In this document: piece by piece, positions 16,516-24,358 of the stretch
Numbering within the stretch: the stretch's first letter is position 1
How the letters are laid out: the number at the start of each line of letters is the position of its first letter
Assembly (NCBI GenBank): GCA_029863125.1
Contig: JAOTWB010000027.1
Location: forward strand, 1-33,214
Length of the DNA stretch: 33,214 bases
Direction: 5' to 3'
Origin: Gammaproteobacteria bacterium
Lineage (GTDB): Bacteria > Pseudomonadota > Gammaproteobacteria > Steroidobacterales > Woeseiaceae
The notes under the pieces: model-generated
What the model was told of the DNA's origin: nothing
Databases searched by the model: none
What the model saw: the letters and a program-made list of their open reading frames with translations, nothing else
Position numbers and translations under genes: made by a program

Positions 16516-16983
16516 CTAGTACGGGATACCGAATCGTCGGTAGATGACCGACAGCAGCCACGCTGGACCGATCATCATCAGCTGCAGGTCCTCAATAACG
16601 GCGCGAACGCCTCCGGCCCCCCGACGGCCCATGGCCAGCCCGACGGTGCCGGCGACTGCGAGGCCTGTCGATATGGCGAGCGCCGGGTAGACAGAATCTG
16701 TCAACCAGACCTGCAGCGCGGCAAGACCCAGGAGGAACGGCAGCATGCCGATGGCGATCGACAGGGAAATGATGAAATAGTAAATGGTCGCCGCCATCAG
16801 GAATGCGCTGCCCCAATTGAGCAAGGGCGAAATCTCGTGGAATTCCGCCGGGACGGGAAGAGACCACAGGAGGCCGACCGTACCCGCAACGACCATCGGC
16901 ACGGCGGCCCAATAAACCCACGGATTATTGAGTTCGCTGTGGTTTTGCTCGTAGCGCAGCAGCCAGCTGTCGGTTTCGCTCAT
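16516..16983 (-). CDS. Mpo1/DUF962-like membrane protein, lacking key histidines
   Basis: The product has 155 residues from ATG 16983; the open frame to 17091 is probably untranslated. It has four or more hydrophobic helices. The start (WLLRYEQNHSELNNPWVYWAAVP) aligns by eye with the Mpo1/DUF962 pattern Y-x3-H-x-NP-x-N-x2-IHW-x2-VP, and the C-terminus (MMIGPAWLLSVIYRRFGI) fits the family end. Yeast Mpo1 is an iron-dependent 2-hydroxy fatty acid dioxygenase. Here the first His (15) is kept, the second is Tyr, and the family's later GH pair reads GL. If the alignment is right, iron binding is doubtful. It lies 64 bases upstream of gcdH on the same strand. Confidence 0.6.
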   Translation of the reverse strand: MSETDSWLLRYEQNHSELNNPWVYWAAVPMVVAGTVGLLWSLPVPAEFHEISPLLNWGSAFLMAATIYYFIISLSIAIGMLPFLLGLAALQVWLTDSVYPALAISTGLAVAGTVGLAMGRRGAGGVRAVIEDLQLMMIGPAWLLSVIYRRFGIPY

Positions 16984-17119
16984 CGGGATTCTCGCTCGGC
17001 GGCCGGTCATTCTACACGTACAATGGGGCTTTTGTGACGTGGTCCACAGTCCTGGCTGTCCTGTTGAAAAAACTGAACATAAGCGCACCAATTAAGTCTG
17101 CGTTCAGGTAGATTACGGA

Positions 17120-17125
17120 TACAAT
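17120..17125 (+). promoter_or_regulatory. Possible -10 element of the OmpA-like gene
   Basis: TACAAT matches the sigma-70 -10 consensus at five of six positions and lies 33 bases before the preferred ATG. No good -35 hexamer is found 16-18 bases upstream, so the call is weak. Confidence 0.3.
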
Positions 17126-17158
17126 GCACACCACCTACTGTAGGCAAGAGGAATGAAC

Positions 17159-17836
17159 ATGATTAACCGGTCTCATAAGATTATCCTCGCAATGGCGGTA
17201 TTCGCCGTCTTCGCGAGTGCCTGTGAAACGCTGGACCCGTATACGCGGGAAGAGAAAACCAGCAAGGCCACCAAAGGCGCTCTGATTGGCGCGGCGGCTG
17301 GCGCAGTCGTTGGTCTTATCTCCGGCGACGATGCCGTCGAACGCAGGCAGCGCGCGCTGATTGGCGCTGGCGTCGGCGCGTTGGCCGGTGGTGCTATCGG
17401 CCACTACCAGGACCGGCAGGAAGCCAAGCTTCGTGCTGAACTCGAAGGTACGGGCGTCAGCGTTACACGCATCGGCGACAATATCACGCTGAATATGCCC
17501 GGTAACGTCACGTTCGCGACGAACAGCTCGGACCTGAGCCCGGCGTTTTTTGACGTTCTTAATTCTGTCGGCAAAGTTCTCAAGGAATTCGACAAGACGG
17601 TCATCGAAGTTGCGGGTCACACCGACAGCACGGGCTCCGAGTCGTACAACCAGAGCCTGTCGGAGCGTCGTGCCGGCTCGGTTTCGACATACCTTCAGGC
17701 CCAGGAAATCAACCCGCAGCGACTGATCACTGTGGGCATGGGCGAGCTGCGACCCGTTGCGGATAACAATACAGCGGACGGTCGTCAGGCCAATCGCCGT
17801 GTCGAAATCACTATGGTTCCGATAACGGCTGGTTAG
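17159..17836 (+). CDS. OmpA-like lipoprotein with glycine zipper
   Basis: The product has 225 residues. ATG 17159 is preferred over ATG 17153 because AAGAGGA then sits six bases upstream. A signal peptide ends in Ala19-Ser-Ala-Cys22, a lipobox-like site. Residues 40-82 form a glycine-zipper segment (ALIGAAAGAVVGLISG, then ALIGAGVGALAGGAIG), likely membrane-inserting. Residues 105-222 are an OmpA C-terminal domain with the peptidoglycan-binding residues Asp156 (GHTDSTGS) and Arg171 (SERRAGSV). The layout is like YiaD. It should tether the outer membrane to peptidoglycan. A strong terminator follows 22 bases after the stop. Confidence 0.92.
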   Translation: MINRSHKIILAMAVFAVFASACETLDPYTREEKTSKATKGALIGAAAGAVVGLISGDDAVERRQRALIGAGVGALAGGAIGHYQDRQEAKLRAELEGTGVSVTRIGDNITLNMPGNVTFATNSSDLSPAFFDVLNSVGKVLKEFDKTVIEVAGHTDSTGSESYNQSLSERRAGSVSTYLQAQEINPQRLITVGMGELRPVADNNTADGRQANRRVEITMVPITAG

Positions 17837-17858
17837 TTTTCTCGAATCTTCGAATAGA

Positions 17859-17894
17859 CGCGGCAGCCAGGGATGGCCTGCCGCGTTTTTTTTT
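17859..17894 (+). terminator. Rho-independent terminator of the OmpA-like gene
   Basis: Stem CGCGGCAG (17859-17866) pairs perfectly with CTGCCGCG (17878-17885) around an 11-base loop, and nine T follow at once (17886-17894). This is a textbook intrinsic terminator for the rightward OmpA-like gene. Confidence 0.92.
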
Positions 17895-18220
17895 GGCGTC
17901 GCTTGAGTCAACTATTTGGCAAACGGGATACAGGAAGCTGGATCGAGGTCAGCGGCTTAGTTACCCGGCTGCTGCCTGATGACCACGATGGCTCGCGCCA
18001 CCAGCGCTTCATCATCGACATCGGCAGCCGCGCGACGCTGCTGATTGCGCACAACATCGACCTGGCCGAACGAATACCGATCGGTATGGGCGATCGTGTG
18101 CATGTCCGGGGCATGTTCGAATGGAATGACCTGGGTGGTCTTGTTCATTGGACGCACCACGATCCCCTGGGTATCGAGGACGGCGGCTACGTACACTACC
18201 GGCGTCGAGAGTATCGGTGA
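17873..18220 (+). CDS. DUF3465-type protein
   Basis: Up to 115 residues. The region from about residue 20 (GSWIEVSGLVTRLLPDD) through GSRHQRFIIDI, LLIAHNIDLAERIPIGMGDR and WNDLGGLVHWTHHDP matches the DUF3465 family as I remember it; function unknown, probably a small beta-barrel domain. The start is unclear. ATG 17873 lies in the loop of the preceding terminator and its first codons are read through the T-run; TTG 17903 is the next in-frame start and would give 105 residues with no ribosome binding site. Family members usually have a membrane or signal segment that is not evident here. A hairpin terminator lies just after the stop. Confidence 0.7.
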   Translation: MACRVFFWRRLSQLFGKRDTGSWIEVSGLVTRLLPDDHDGSRHQRFIIDIGSRATLLIAHNIDLAERIPIGMGDRVHVRGMFEWNDLGGLVHWTHHDPLGIEDGGYVHYRRREYR

Positions 18221-18229
18221 GCCAGAACT

Positions 18230-18260
18230 AAAAAAGGCCGCTCAATGAGCGGCCTTCTTT
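18230..18260. terminator. Bidirectional terminator between DUF3465 gene and rpoH
   Basis: AAGGCCGCTC (18234-18243) pairs with GAGCGGCCTT (18247-18256) around a three-base loop. A CTTT follows on the plus strand, and five or more A precede it, giving a T-run on the minus strand. It lies between the convergent DUF3465 and rpoH stops and should end transcription from both sides. Confidence 0.85.
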
Positions 18261-18279
18261 GTTCGTTGATTATCGTTGG

Positions 18280-19143
18280 CTAAACGGCCATCGCATTTCT
18301 GAGTTTCTTGATGGCATTGCTTTCAATCTGCCGAATGCGCTCCGCCGAAACGCCATGTTCCGCGGCGAGTTCGTGCAGCGTCATTTTTTCCTCGCTCAGC
18401 CAGCGCTTCTCTAGAATGTGGCGAGACCGGTCGTCGAGAATCTTGAGTGCAGATGCCATGCGATCCATCGCGTCCATATTCCAGTCGGCCGTTTCAACCA
18501 GCGATGCAGGGTCGGCATCCGGGCTCGGCAGATAAGCGGCCGGCGTGAAATTACGATCGTCGTCAGCATCCGGGGTTGGATCGAAAATGGCATCGCGCGA
18601 GTGCAGGCGCTTCTCCATCTCGGTGACTTCCTTCTCGCTTACGCCGAGATCGGTGGCGACCGCGGTCGTCTCATCGGCTGACAGCCAGGCAAGGCTCTTC
18701 TTTGCCCTGCGAAGATTGAAAAATAGTTTACGTTGCGCCTTCGTGGTCGCAACTTTTACGATGCGCCAGTTCTTGAGAACGAACTCGTGTATTTCTGCGC
18801 GAATCCAGTGGACGGCAAACGACACGAGACGCACGTCGTAACTCGGATCGAAGCGCTTGACGGCTTTCATGAGTCCGACGTTGCCTTCCTGGATCAAATC
18901 GCTCAGCGGCAGACCGTAGCCCGTGTAGCCCTTGGCGATGTGAACAACAAATCGCAGGTGCGCCATGACCAGGTCGCGAGCCGCGTCGAGATCTTGCTTC
19001 TCGCGGAAACGGGTGGCCAGCGCCTGTTCGTCCTCCTTGGACAGCACAGGAATCGTACCGACGGCCTGGATATAGGCATCAAGACTGCCTACCGGTCCTG
19101 CCAGCACCAGATCACGATTAAACTTCGCAATAGCGTTGCTCAT
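18280..19143 (-). CDS. rpoH: RNA polymerase heat-shock sigma factor RpoH (sigma-32)
   Basis: The product has 287 residues, close to the usual 284. Region 2 is nearly identical to the enterobacterial protein (HLRFVVHIAKGYTGYGLP, LIQEGNVGLMKAVKRF), and the RpoH box QRKLFFNLR is at 137-145. Region 4 ends in a helix-turn-helix (HELAAEHGVSAERIRQIE). It directs RNA polymerase to heat-shock promoters. GGAGGT lies six bases before the ATG. It sits downstream of ftsX as in Escherichia coli, separated by 144 bases that hold a perfect CIRCE element, implying HrcA repression. A bidirectional terminator follows. Confidence 0.97.
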   Translation of the reverse strand: MSNAIAKFNRDLVLAGPVGSLDAYIQAVGTIPVLSKEDEQALATRFREKQDLDAARDLVMAHLRFVVHIAKGYTGYGLPLSDLIQEGNVGLMKAVKRFDPSYDVRLVSFAVHWIRAEIHEFVLKNWRIVKVATTKAQRKLFFNLRRAKKSLAWLSADETTAVATDLGVSEKEVTEMEKRLHSRDAIFDPTPDADDDRNFTPAAYLPSPDADPASLVETADWNMDAMDRMASALKILDDRSRHILEKRWLSEEKMTLHELAAEHGVSAERIRQIESNAIKKLRNAMAV

Positions 19144-19167
19144 TTACTACCTCCATGTTCGGGCGTA

Positions 19168-19197
19168 ATTTTAGCACTCGCCGCCTTAGAGTGCTAA
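19168..19197 (-). promoter_or_regulatory. Candidate rpoH promoter overlapped by CIRCE
   Basis: On the minus strand, TTAGCA (19197-19192, four of six matches) and TAAAAT (19173-19168, five of six) are 18 bases apart. Both hexamers lie in the two arms of the CIRCE palindrome, so HrcA binding would block the promoter. The AT-rich stretch upstream (19225-19257) could help polymerase binding; it also holds a second -10-like TATAAA (19236-19231) with a poor -35. Confidence 0.45.
19171..19197. promoter_or_regulatory. CIRCE element (HrcA operator) upstream of rpoH
   Basis: TTAGCACTC (19171-19179), nine bases, then GAGTGCTAA (19189-19197) is an exact match to the CIRCE consensus TTAGCACTC-N9-GAGTGCTAA. 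It lies 27 bases before the rpoH ATG. CIRCE is bound by the HrcA repressor, normally at groES or dnaK operons, and is released on heat shock when GroEL is occupied. Confidence 0.93.
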
Positions 19198-19287
19198 CGG
19201 GGCGTCGAGTTCCTTCCCAGGAAAACAATTTTTATATTAAAAACAATAGCTTATTTGATCCGGCAGGCCGTATATCCGGCCGGACGA

Positions 19288-20247
19288 TCAGCGTGGCTCG
19301 ATGCGCCGCATGTGGCGCGCGGCTGTAAACCACGATGCGAACAGCCCCAGGAAGACGCCGATGCCAATAATGATGGCCCCGTCCGCGAGGTCCAGGGACA
19401 CGATGGCGACATTGCTCTGGTAGAGCCCCGAGAGCTTGGCGACCGGCCCCCTGAGCATGAACAGGCCATATTGGACCAGGGCCAAAGCCATGAACCCGCC
19501 CAGCAGCCCGTACCAGAAGCCGGTCCATAGAAACGGGCGTCGAACGAAAGCGTTGGTGGCCCCGATCAATTTGGTCACTTCGATCTCTTCGCGACGATTT
19601 TCGATATCCAGGCGAATCGTATTACCGATGATGACAACGATCGCCACGCCGAGCAGCGCCGCCCCGATGGAAACAGCCTGTCTCACGATGTCCAGAATTG
19701 CGTGGAATCGTTGCACCCAATCGGTATCGACCTGGACGTAATCCGATTCCGGAAGGTTGCCAATTTCCTCCTGCAAGAGAATCAGCGATGCGCTCGTATT
19801 GCCGGCACTCGGCCGAACAATCAGCGTGTGTGGCAGCGGGTTGTCGGGCAGCTGATCGAGTGCTTCGGCAAAACCGGATTGTCGCTTGAATTCTGCGAGT
19901 GCGTCGTCGGCGGAAACAAGCACCACGCTTTCGATATCGGCGCGCTGACCGATCAAACGTCCAAGTGCTTCGGCTTCACTCAACGAAACCTGCTGCTTGA
20001 GAAAAACGGAAAAGTCGAGCGCGTTCTCCCAGCTGCCGCTTACCAATCTCGCGTTTTTGACGACGAGATTCATCGAAGCGGGCAATGCCAGCGTCACGGC
20101 AATGACCAGGATAATCATGAAACTGGCAAACGGCTGGCGCACCAATCGACCTAGTGAGCCGACAGCCGTACTCGCATGCCGGGTCACCCAGGTTGACACC
20201 GGTCCGGCAGATCGAACGGGCGCGACGGCATCGGCGTGGCGGGTCAT
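19288..20247 (-). CDS. ftsX: Cell division protein FtsX
   Basis: The product has 319 residues from ATG 20247, which overlaps the ftsE TGA (ATGA); a GTG six bases earlier is possible but less likely. The layout is that of FtsX: a cytoplasmic N-terminus, a first membrane helix (about residues 42-62), an extracytoplasmic domain (about 65-170), then three helices with the conserved IRLDIENRREEIEVTKLIGA segment between the second and third. With FtsE it forms a type VII ABC complex at the septal ring that controls peptidoglycan hydrolases. Part of the ftsY-ftsE-ftsX operon; rpoH follows. Confidence 0.95.
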   Translation of the reverse strand: MTRHADAVAPVRSAGPVSTWVTRHASTAVGSLGRLVRQPFASFMIILVIAVTLALPASMNLVVKNARLVSGSWENALDFSVFLKQQVSLSEAEALGRLIGQRADIESVVLVSADDALAEFKRQSGFAEALDQLPDNPLPHTLIVRPSAGNTSASLILLQEEIGNLPESDYVQVDTDWVQRFHAILDIVRQAVSIGAALLGVAIVVIIGNTIRLDIENRREEIEVTKLIGATNAFVRRPFLWTGFWYGLLGGFMALALVQYGLFMLRGPVAKLSGLYQSNVAIVSLDLADGAIIIGIGVFLGLFASWFTAARHMRRIEPR

Positions 20248-20915
20248 AGCCACGGGTCGACCTCCTGCTGCAGGCGGCCTTCCTCCAACTCAATGCGGCG
20301 ACAGCCCAGTTTATCGATTAGAGAAATATCGTGACTGGCGATCATTAGCGTCACGCCGACTTCGTTGAAGCGGCGAAAGATACGCATGACCTCGAGCGAC
20401 AGATCCGGGTCCAGGTTACCGGTCGGTTCATCGGCAATAAGGAGTTTGGGACGCGTCACGATAGCGCGCGCGATGCCGACACGCTGCTGCTCACCGGCAG
20501 ACAACGTTTCGGGGCTTTGTTTTTCCTTGTGCAGCAAGCTCACCTGGTCCAGCGCCGCACGAACGCGCCGCGCGGCGTCGCGGCGACGGACACCGGCGAT
20601 GATAAGCGGCAGCGCAACGTTGTCGAACACGGGACGATCGTAAAGCAGCTTGTGGTCCTGAAAGACCATGCCTATCTGGCGGCGGTACGCCGGGATCTTG
20701 CGGCGTTTGACGCGGCGGGTGTTTTGATTATCGACAATAACCTGCCCGCCGGTCGGACGTTCGATCAGTGCAATCAGCCGCAGCAGCGTGCTCTTGCCGG
20801 CGCCGGAATGGCCCGTTACAAAAACCATTTCCCCTTTATCTACCGACAGGTCCAGACCCGATAGTGCTTCCTGTCCTCCGGGGTAGCGCTTGGTGACATT
20901 CTCTAGTCGAATCAT
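20244..20915 (-). CDS. ftsE: Cell division ATP-binding protein FtsE
   Basis: The product has 223 residues. Walker A is GHSGAGKST (35-43), the ABC signature LSAGEQQR (138-145) and Walker B LLIADEPTGNLD (158-169). The opening (MIRLENVTKRYPGGQEAL) and the length fit FtsE. It powers FtsX at the inner membrane division site. The ATG lies nine bases after the ftsY stop, and the stop overlaps the ftsX ATG, so all three are cotranscribed. Confidence 0.96.
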   Translation of the reverse strand: MIRLENVTKRYPGGQEALSGLDLSVDKGEMVFVTGHSGAGKSTLLRLIALIERPTGGQVIVDNQNTRRVKRRKIPAYRRQIGMVFQDHKLLYDRPVFDNVALPLIIAGVRRRDAARRVRAALDQVSLLHKEKQSPETLSAGEQQRVGIARAIVTRPKLLIADEPTGNLDPDLSLEVMRIFRRFNEVGVTLMIASHDISLIDKLGCRRIELEEGRLQQEVDPWL

Positions 20916-20924
20916 GGAATAAGA

Positions 20925-21887
20925 TTATTTTTCGGGCTTGCCGGATGCGAGCAACGCATCGACAAACTCTTCGGCGGAAAAAGGCTGCATGTCTTCGGCG
21001 GCTTCACCGATGCCGATGAAACGCACCGGCACCTGAAGTTTGTTTGCAATGGCGAGCAGAATGCCACCCCTGGCGCTGCCATCCAACTTCGTCACAGTGA
21101 TGCCGGTGAGGCCGAGGGCGTCATGGAATTTCCGCGCCTGTACGAGCGCGTTCTGTCCCTGGCTAGCATCGAGTACCAGCATGATTTCGTGTGGGGCCGT
21201 TTCGTCGCGACGCGCCAGGACGCGCTTGACCTTGGCGAGTTCATCCATAAGTCCTTTCTGGCTCTGCAGTCGGCCGGCCGTGTCTGCGAGCAGCACATCG
21301 ATGTTGCGGGCGCGCGCTGCCTCCCACGCATCAAAAATGACGGCAGCCGGATCCGCACCGGCCTGCTGCGAAATGACCGGCACGTCGTTACGCTCGCCCC
21401 AGGCCTGCAGCTGTTCAACGGCTGCCGCACGAAAGGTATCGCCCGCGGCCAGCATTACCGAATAGCCGTCATCCTTGAATCGACGCGCCAGCTTGCCGAT
21501 TGTCGTGGTCTTGCCGGCACCGTTGACGCCGACCATCAGTATGACGAACGGACCGTCAGCCGGCTGTATCGACAGGGGCGTTTCGACCGGGGCGAGTATG
21601 TCGCACAAGGATTTGCGGAGCGCTCGGTGCAGTGCTTGGACATCCTTGAGCTCTTTGCGCGCGAGGCTTTTTTGCAGCTCGGAAATGATGCGCTCGGTCG
21701 TTTCGACACCAACGTCGGCCATGACCAGTAAAGATTCGAGTTCCTCGAGAACATCTTCATCGATCTTGCCGCCCGGCGCGAGGTTGGCGAGGTCGTAGCT
21801 TAGCCAGCTATCGCCGCGATTGAGCCGTGCGCGAAGACGCTTGATGAAGCCTTCACGCTTCTCGGGCTTTTCTTTTTTAGCAAACAT
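20925..21887 (-). CDS. ftsY: Signal recognition particle receptor FtsY
   Basis: The product has 320 residues. It has an N domain (about 20-100) and a G domain with G1 GVNGAGKTT (120-128), DTAGR (202-206) and TKLDG (266-270). The acidic A domain that extends the Escherichia coli protein to about 500 residues is almost absent; only a short Lys/Glu-rich head (MFAKKEKPEKREG) remains, as in many bacteria. It docks ribosome-SRP complexes at the membrane by GTP-dependent pairing with Ffh. First gene of the leftward ftsY-ftsE-ftsX set; rsmD diverges 35 bases away. Confidence 0.97.
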   Translation of the reverse strand: MFAKKEKPEKREGFIKRLRARLNRGDSWLSYDLANLAPGGKIDEDVLEELESLLVMADVGVETTERIISELQKSLARKELKDVQALHRALRKSLCDILAPVETPLSIQPADGPFVILMVGVNGAGKTTTIGKLARRFKDDGYSVMLAAGDTFRAAAVEQLQAWGERNDVPVISQQAGADPAAVIFDAWEAARARNIDVLLADTAGRLQSQKGLMDELAKVKRVLARRDETAPHEIMLVLDASQGQNALVQARKFHDALGLTGITVTKLDGSARGGILLAIANKLQVPVRFIGIGEAAEDMQPFSAEEFVDALLASGKPEK

Positions 21888-21922
21888 GGATATACGTTGT
21901 TGATTCCTGTAGCAGGAAAACC

Positions 21923-22510
21923 ATGGCCAAGCGACAAAAAACGAACAATCCCAGGCCGGGACGGCTGCGTATTGTAGCGGGAAAGTGGCGCAGTCGTCTG
22001 TTGGATATTACGGATGTCCCAGGCTTGCGCCCGACCTCCGAGCGCATCCGCGAAACCCTCTTCAACTGGCTCGAGCCACGCATCAACGGCGCGCGTTGCC
22101 TGGACCTGTTTGCGGGAACCGGTGCGCTGGGACTGGAAGCGTTGTCGCGTGGTGCGCGCCGGGTCATTTTCGTGGAGAAGTCGGCGCGGGCCGTCGGCAC
22201 GTTGAATGCCAACATCGCGACCCTGGGTGCTGCAGGAGCCGTCGTCCGGCATATGGACGCGCTGGACTATTTACGGGGCGAGCAGGACGAGCGTTTCGAC
22301 CTGGTATTCCTGGACCCGCCGTTCGCGGCCGATATGATTAACGCATTGTGTAGACTGTTGGCCGAGCGAGAACTGCTGGCCGAGGATGCCTGTGTCTATA
22401 TTGAGCAGGGACGATCAAGAGCGGATCCCGGCCTTCCGGCGGGCTGGGAAGTGCTAAAGAACAAGACGGCCGGCAATGTCCGTTATATGCTGGTCCGGCA
22501 ATCGAGATGA
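21923..22510 (+). CDS. rsmD: 16S rRNA (guanine(966)-N(2))-methyltransferase RsmD
   Basis: The product has 195 residues. The opening [13 protein letters not shown] and [15 protein letters not shown] are family hallmarks; the SAM site is [13 protein letters not shown] (61-73) and the catalytic loop DPPF (131-134). It methylates G966 of 16S rRNA during small-subunit assembly. AGGA lies seven bases before the ATG, and the AGGA is part of a short hairpin CCTG-TAG-CAGG (21908-21918). It is followed by coaD after 13 bases and diverges from ftsY, an arrangement common in gammaproteobacteria. Confidence 0.96.
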   Translation: MAKRQKTNNPRPGRLRIVAGKWRSRLLDITDVPGLRPTSERIRETLFNWLEPRINGARCLDLFAGTGALGLEALSRGARRVIFVEKSARAVGTLNANIATLGAAGAVVRHMDALDYLRGEQDERFDLVFLDPPFAADMINALCRLLAERELLAEDACVYIEQGRSRADPGLPAGWEVLKNKTAGNVRYMLVRQSR

Positions 22511-22523
22511 CAGGATGCACCCG

Positions 22524-23012
22524 ATGAAAGTCTCCGCAATGTATCCCGGAACGTTTGACCCGATCACGCTCGGACACGAAGATCTCGTGCGCAGGGCGGC
22601 GCGCCTGTATGACAAGGTCATTGTGGCTATAGCGGCCTACACGGGGTCGAAGTCGCCGATGTTTACGTTCGGAGAGCGGGTCGAGCTGGCAAAGGCGGCA
22701 TTCTCCAGTCTCAAGAATATCGAAGTCGCTGGCTATGAAGGCCTTACCGTCGATTTCGCCGAGGAGCACGGCCTCGCGGTTATCATCCGCGGCCTGCGAG
22801 CCGTCTCGGATTTCGAGTACGAATTTCAGCTTGCCAATATGAACCGTCACCTGACGCAGAATGTCGAGACGGTGTTCCTGACGCCGACGGACAAATACAC
22901 GTTCATTTCTTCAAGCCTCGTGCGCGAGGTTGCCTCCCTGGGCGGCGACGTGTCGGAGTTCGTGTCGCCGGATGTGAAGCAGGCTTTGCTCGAGCGCTGT
23001 GGACGCGCCTGA
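22524..23012 (+). CDS. coaD: Pantetheine-phosphate adenylyltransferase CoaD
   Basis: The product has 162 residues. The open frame begins at 22476, but ATG 22524 is right: CAGGA sits eight bases before it and the protein then opens [18 protein letters not shown]. The nucleotidyltransferase motif TLGH (His18) and the later ISSSLVRE (128-135) are intact. It joins ATP and 4'-phosphopantetheine to dephospho-CoA, the step before last in CoA synthesis. coaBC, which makes its substrate precursor, is 2 kb further on. It follows rsmD by 13 bases and converges with mutM, with one base between the stops. Confidence 0.97.
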   Translation: MKVSAMYPGTFDPITLGHEDLVRRAARLYDKVIVAIAAYTGSKSPMFTFGERVELAKAAFSSLKNIEVAGYEGLTVDFAEEHGLAVIIRGLRAVSDFEYEFQLANMNRHLTQNVETVFLTPTDKYTFISSSLVREVASLGGDVSEFVSPDVKQALLERCGRA

Positions 23013-23013
23013 C

Positions 23014-23826
23014 TCAGGTCTGACAGTTCTTGCAGTAATAGGTTGAGCGCTGCCCCTGCACGATCGCCGTAACGGGCGTATCGCAGCGCCGGCAGGGTTC
23101 GTCCTCGCGGCCGTAAGCTTCCAGCTGTTGTCGAAAGTATCCCGCTTCTCCATCGCCGCCATAGAAATCGCGCAGGGTCGTACCACCTGCCCTGATGGCC
23201 CTGGTCAGGACCTCCCTGATCGCATCGGCGAGTGCATCGTAACGGTGCGCGGCGATTCGCCCGGCCGCACGCCGCGGGTTTATGCCGGCCATGAAAAGTG
23301 ACTCGCTCGCGTAAATGTTGCCGACGCCAACGACGACATGGGCATTCATGATGAACTGCTTGACGCTGACCTTGCGGCCGCGGGATTTCCGCCAAAGGTA
23401 GCCGCCGTCGAATTCGTCGCCAAGCGGCTCCGGCCCGAGCTTCTTCAGCAGCGGATGCGACAGCGGATTCTTGCTCCAGTGCAGGGAGCCGAAGCGACGC
23501 GGATCGCGATAGCGCAACGTCAGCCCCGTGTTGAATTCAATGTCGACGTGATCGTGGACGGCGGCCGGCGTGTCACGGTCGACGACGCAAACGCTGCCCG
23601 ACATGCCGAGGTGGAGGATTGCCGAACCTTCCTGCGTGTTGATCAACAGGTATTTTGCGCGGCGACCCACCGAGGTGACGGTCTGGCCCGGCAGGTTCCG
23701 GTCTACGTCTTTGGCAACGGGCCAGCGCAGACTTCGCTCGCGAATAACGACGCGCGAGACGGTGCTGTCGACGATATGCGGCTCGATGCCACGTCGGCTG
23801 GTCTCAACTTCGGGTAGTTCGGGCAT
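23014..23826 (-). CDS. mutM: Formamidopyrimidine-DNA glycosylase MutM (Fpg)
   Basis: The product has 270 residues. The catalytic N-terminus PELPEVE (Pro2, Glu3), the catalytic Lys58 (GRRAKYLL), the RDPRRFG loop and the zinc finger (Cys245, Cys248, Cys265, Cys268 with Arg260) are all present. It removes 8-oxoguanine and formamidopyrimidines from DNA and nicks the abasic site. A terminator for the ribosomal genes lies 14 bases upstream of its ATG, so mutM needs readthrough or a very short promoter region of its own. Confidence 0.97.
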   Translation of the reverse strand: MPELPEVETSRRGIEPHIVDSTVSRVVIRERSLRWPVAKDVDRNLPGQTVTSVGRRAKYLLINTQEGSAILHLGMSGSVCVVDRDTPAAVHDHVDIEFNTGLTLRYRDPRRFGSLHWSKNPLSHPLLKKLGPEPLGDEFDGGYLWRKSRGRKVSVKQFIMNAHVVVGVGNIYASESLFMAGINPRRAAGRIAAHRYDALADAIREVLTRAIRAGGTTLRDFYGGDGEAGYFRQQLEAYGREDEPCRRCDTPVTAIVQGQRSTYYCKNCQT

Positions 23827-23840
23827 ACGCTATTGTGCCC

Positions 23841-23870
23841 TAATAAAAAGCCCCGTCGAGCGGGGCTTTC
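23841..23870 (-). terminator. Rho-independent terminator of rpmB-rpmG
   Basis: AAAGCCCCG (23847-23855) pairs with CGGGGCTTT (23861-23869) around a five-base loop. On the minus strand the stem is followed by TTTTTATTA, a good release tract. It lies between the rpmG stop and the mutM start. Confidence 0.88.
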
Positions 23871-23890
23871 TTGAATCTTCAGGAGCGCTG

Positions 23891-24046
23891 TTACTTGATC
23901 TTGGCTTCCTTGTAGAGCACGTGCTTCCGGATCTTCGGATCGTACTTCTTGGTCTCCAGCTTTTCCGGGTGGAGGCGCTTGTTCTTGGTCGCCGTGTAGT
24001 AGTGCCCGGTACCGGCGCTGGAAACGAGCTTGATCTTGTCACGCAT
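23891..24046 (-). CDS. rpmG: 50S ribosomal protein L33
   Basis: A 51-residue product. It reads [20 protein letters not shown] and continues with a Lys/Arg-rich body ([20 protein letters not shown]) ending in KIK. This is the Cys-free form of L33, so it binds no zinc. GGAGG lies nine bases before the ATG. It follows rpmB by 17 bases and is in the same operon; a terminator follows. L33 sits near the E-site on the large subunit. Confidence 0.97.
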   Translation of the reverse strand: MRDKIKLVSSAGTGHYYTATKNKRLHPEKLETKKYDPKIRKHVLYKEAKIK

Positions 24047-24063
24047 GGTCAAATCCTCCGCGT

Positions 24064-24300
24064 CTAAACGTGCTGTCCGCTGGCGCGGATGTCGGCGAGC
24101 ACCTTGTCGATGCCATGCTTGTCGATAATACGGATGCCCTTGTGCGAAACGCGCAGTCGCACATAACGTTTCTCCGACTCTACCCAGAACCGCTTGTAGT
24201 GCAGATTCGGCAGAAACCGGCGACGGGTTCTGTTATTGGCGTGGGAGACGTTGTTGCCGCTCTGCGGCTGTTTCCCGGTCACCTGGCATACCTTGGACAT
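24064..24300 (-). CDS. rpmB: 50S ribosomal protein L28
   Basis: The product has 78 residues, standard length. It opens [20 protein letters not shown] with the family's [14 protein letters not shown] motif and a basic C-terminal half. The single N-terminal Cys shows the zinc-free type. First gene of the rpmB-rpmG pair; a sigma-70 promoter lies 59 bases upstream, and the leader holds a strong hairpin. Confidence 0.97.
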   Translation of the reverse strand: MSKVCQVTGKQPQSGNNVSHANNRTRRRFLPNLHYKRFWVESEKRYVRLRVSHKGIRIIDKHGIDKVLADIRASGQHV

Positions 24301-24327
24301 GAGTTAAGTCTCGGATTTTATTAAAAG

Positions 24328-24348
24328 TTGCCCGCGGCCGGCGGGCAA
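24328..24348 (-). other. Hairpin in the rpmB 5' leader
   Basis: TTGCCCGC (24328-24335) pairs with GCGGGCAA (24341-24348) around a five-base loop. Because the predicted rpmB promoter is upstream of it, the hairpin would be at the very 5' end of the rpmB-rpmG transcript. It could stabilise the RNA or serve in control by the ribosomal proteins. The CTTTTAA that follows is a poor terminator tract. Confidence 0.5.
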
Positions 24349-24358
24349 AGAGCGAGAC

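Noticed and set aside
17159..17836. OmpA-like lipoprotein as the sortase-associated PdsO protein
   Set aside because: It is more than 6 kb from the sortase with other operons between, and its layout is that of ordinary YiaD-like proteins.
19260..19287. Terminator after ftsX (GGCCG...CGGCC)
   Set aside because: The stem is only five base pairs with no directly following T-run; ftsX-rpoH readthrough cannot be ruled out.
24328..24348. Hairpin as the radC terminator
   Set aside because: The following tract is poor (CTTTTAA) and a good rpmB promoter lies between radC and the hairpin, so it is better read as a leader structure.
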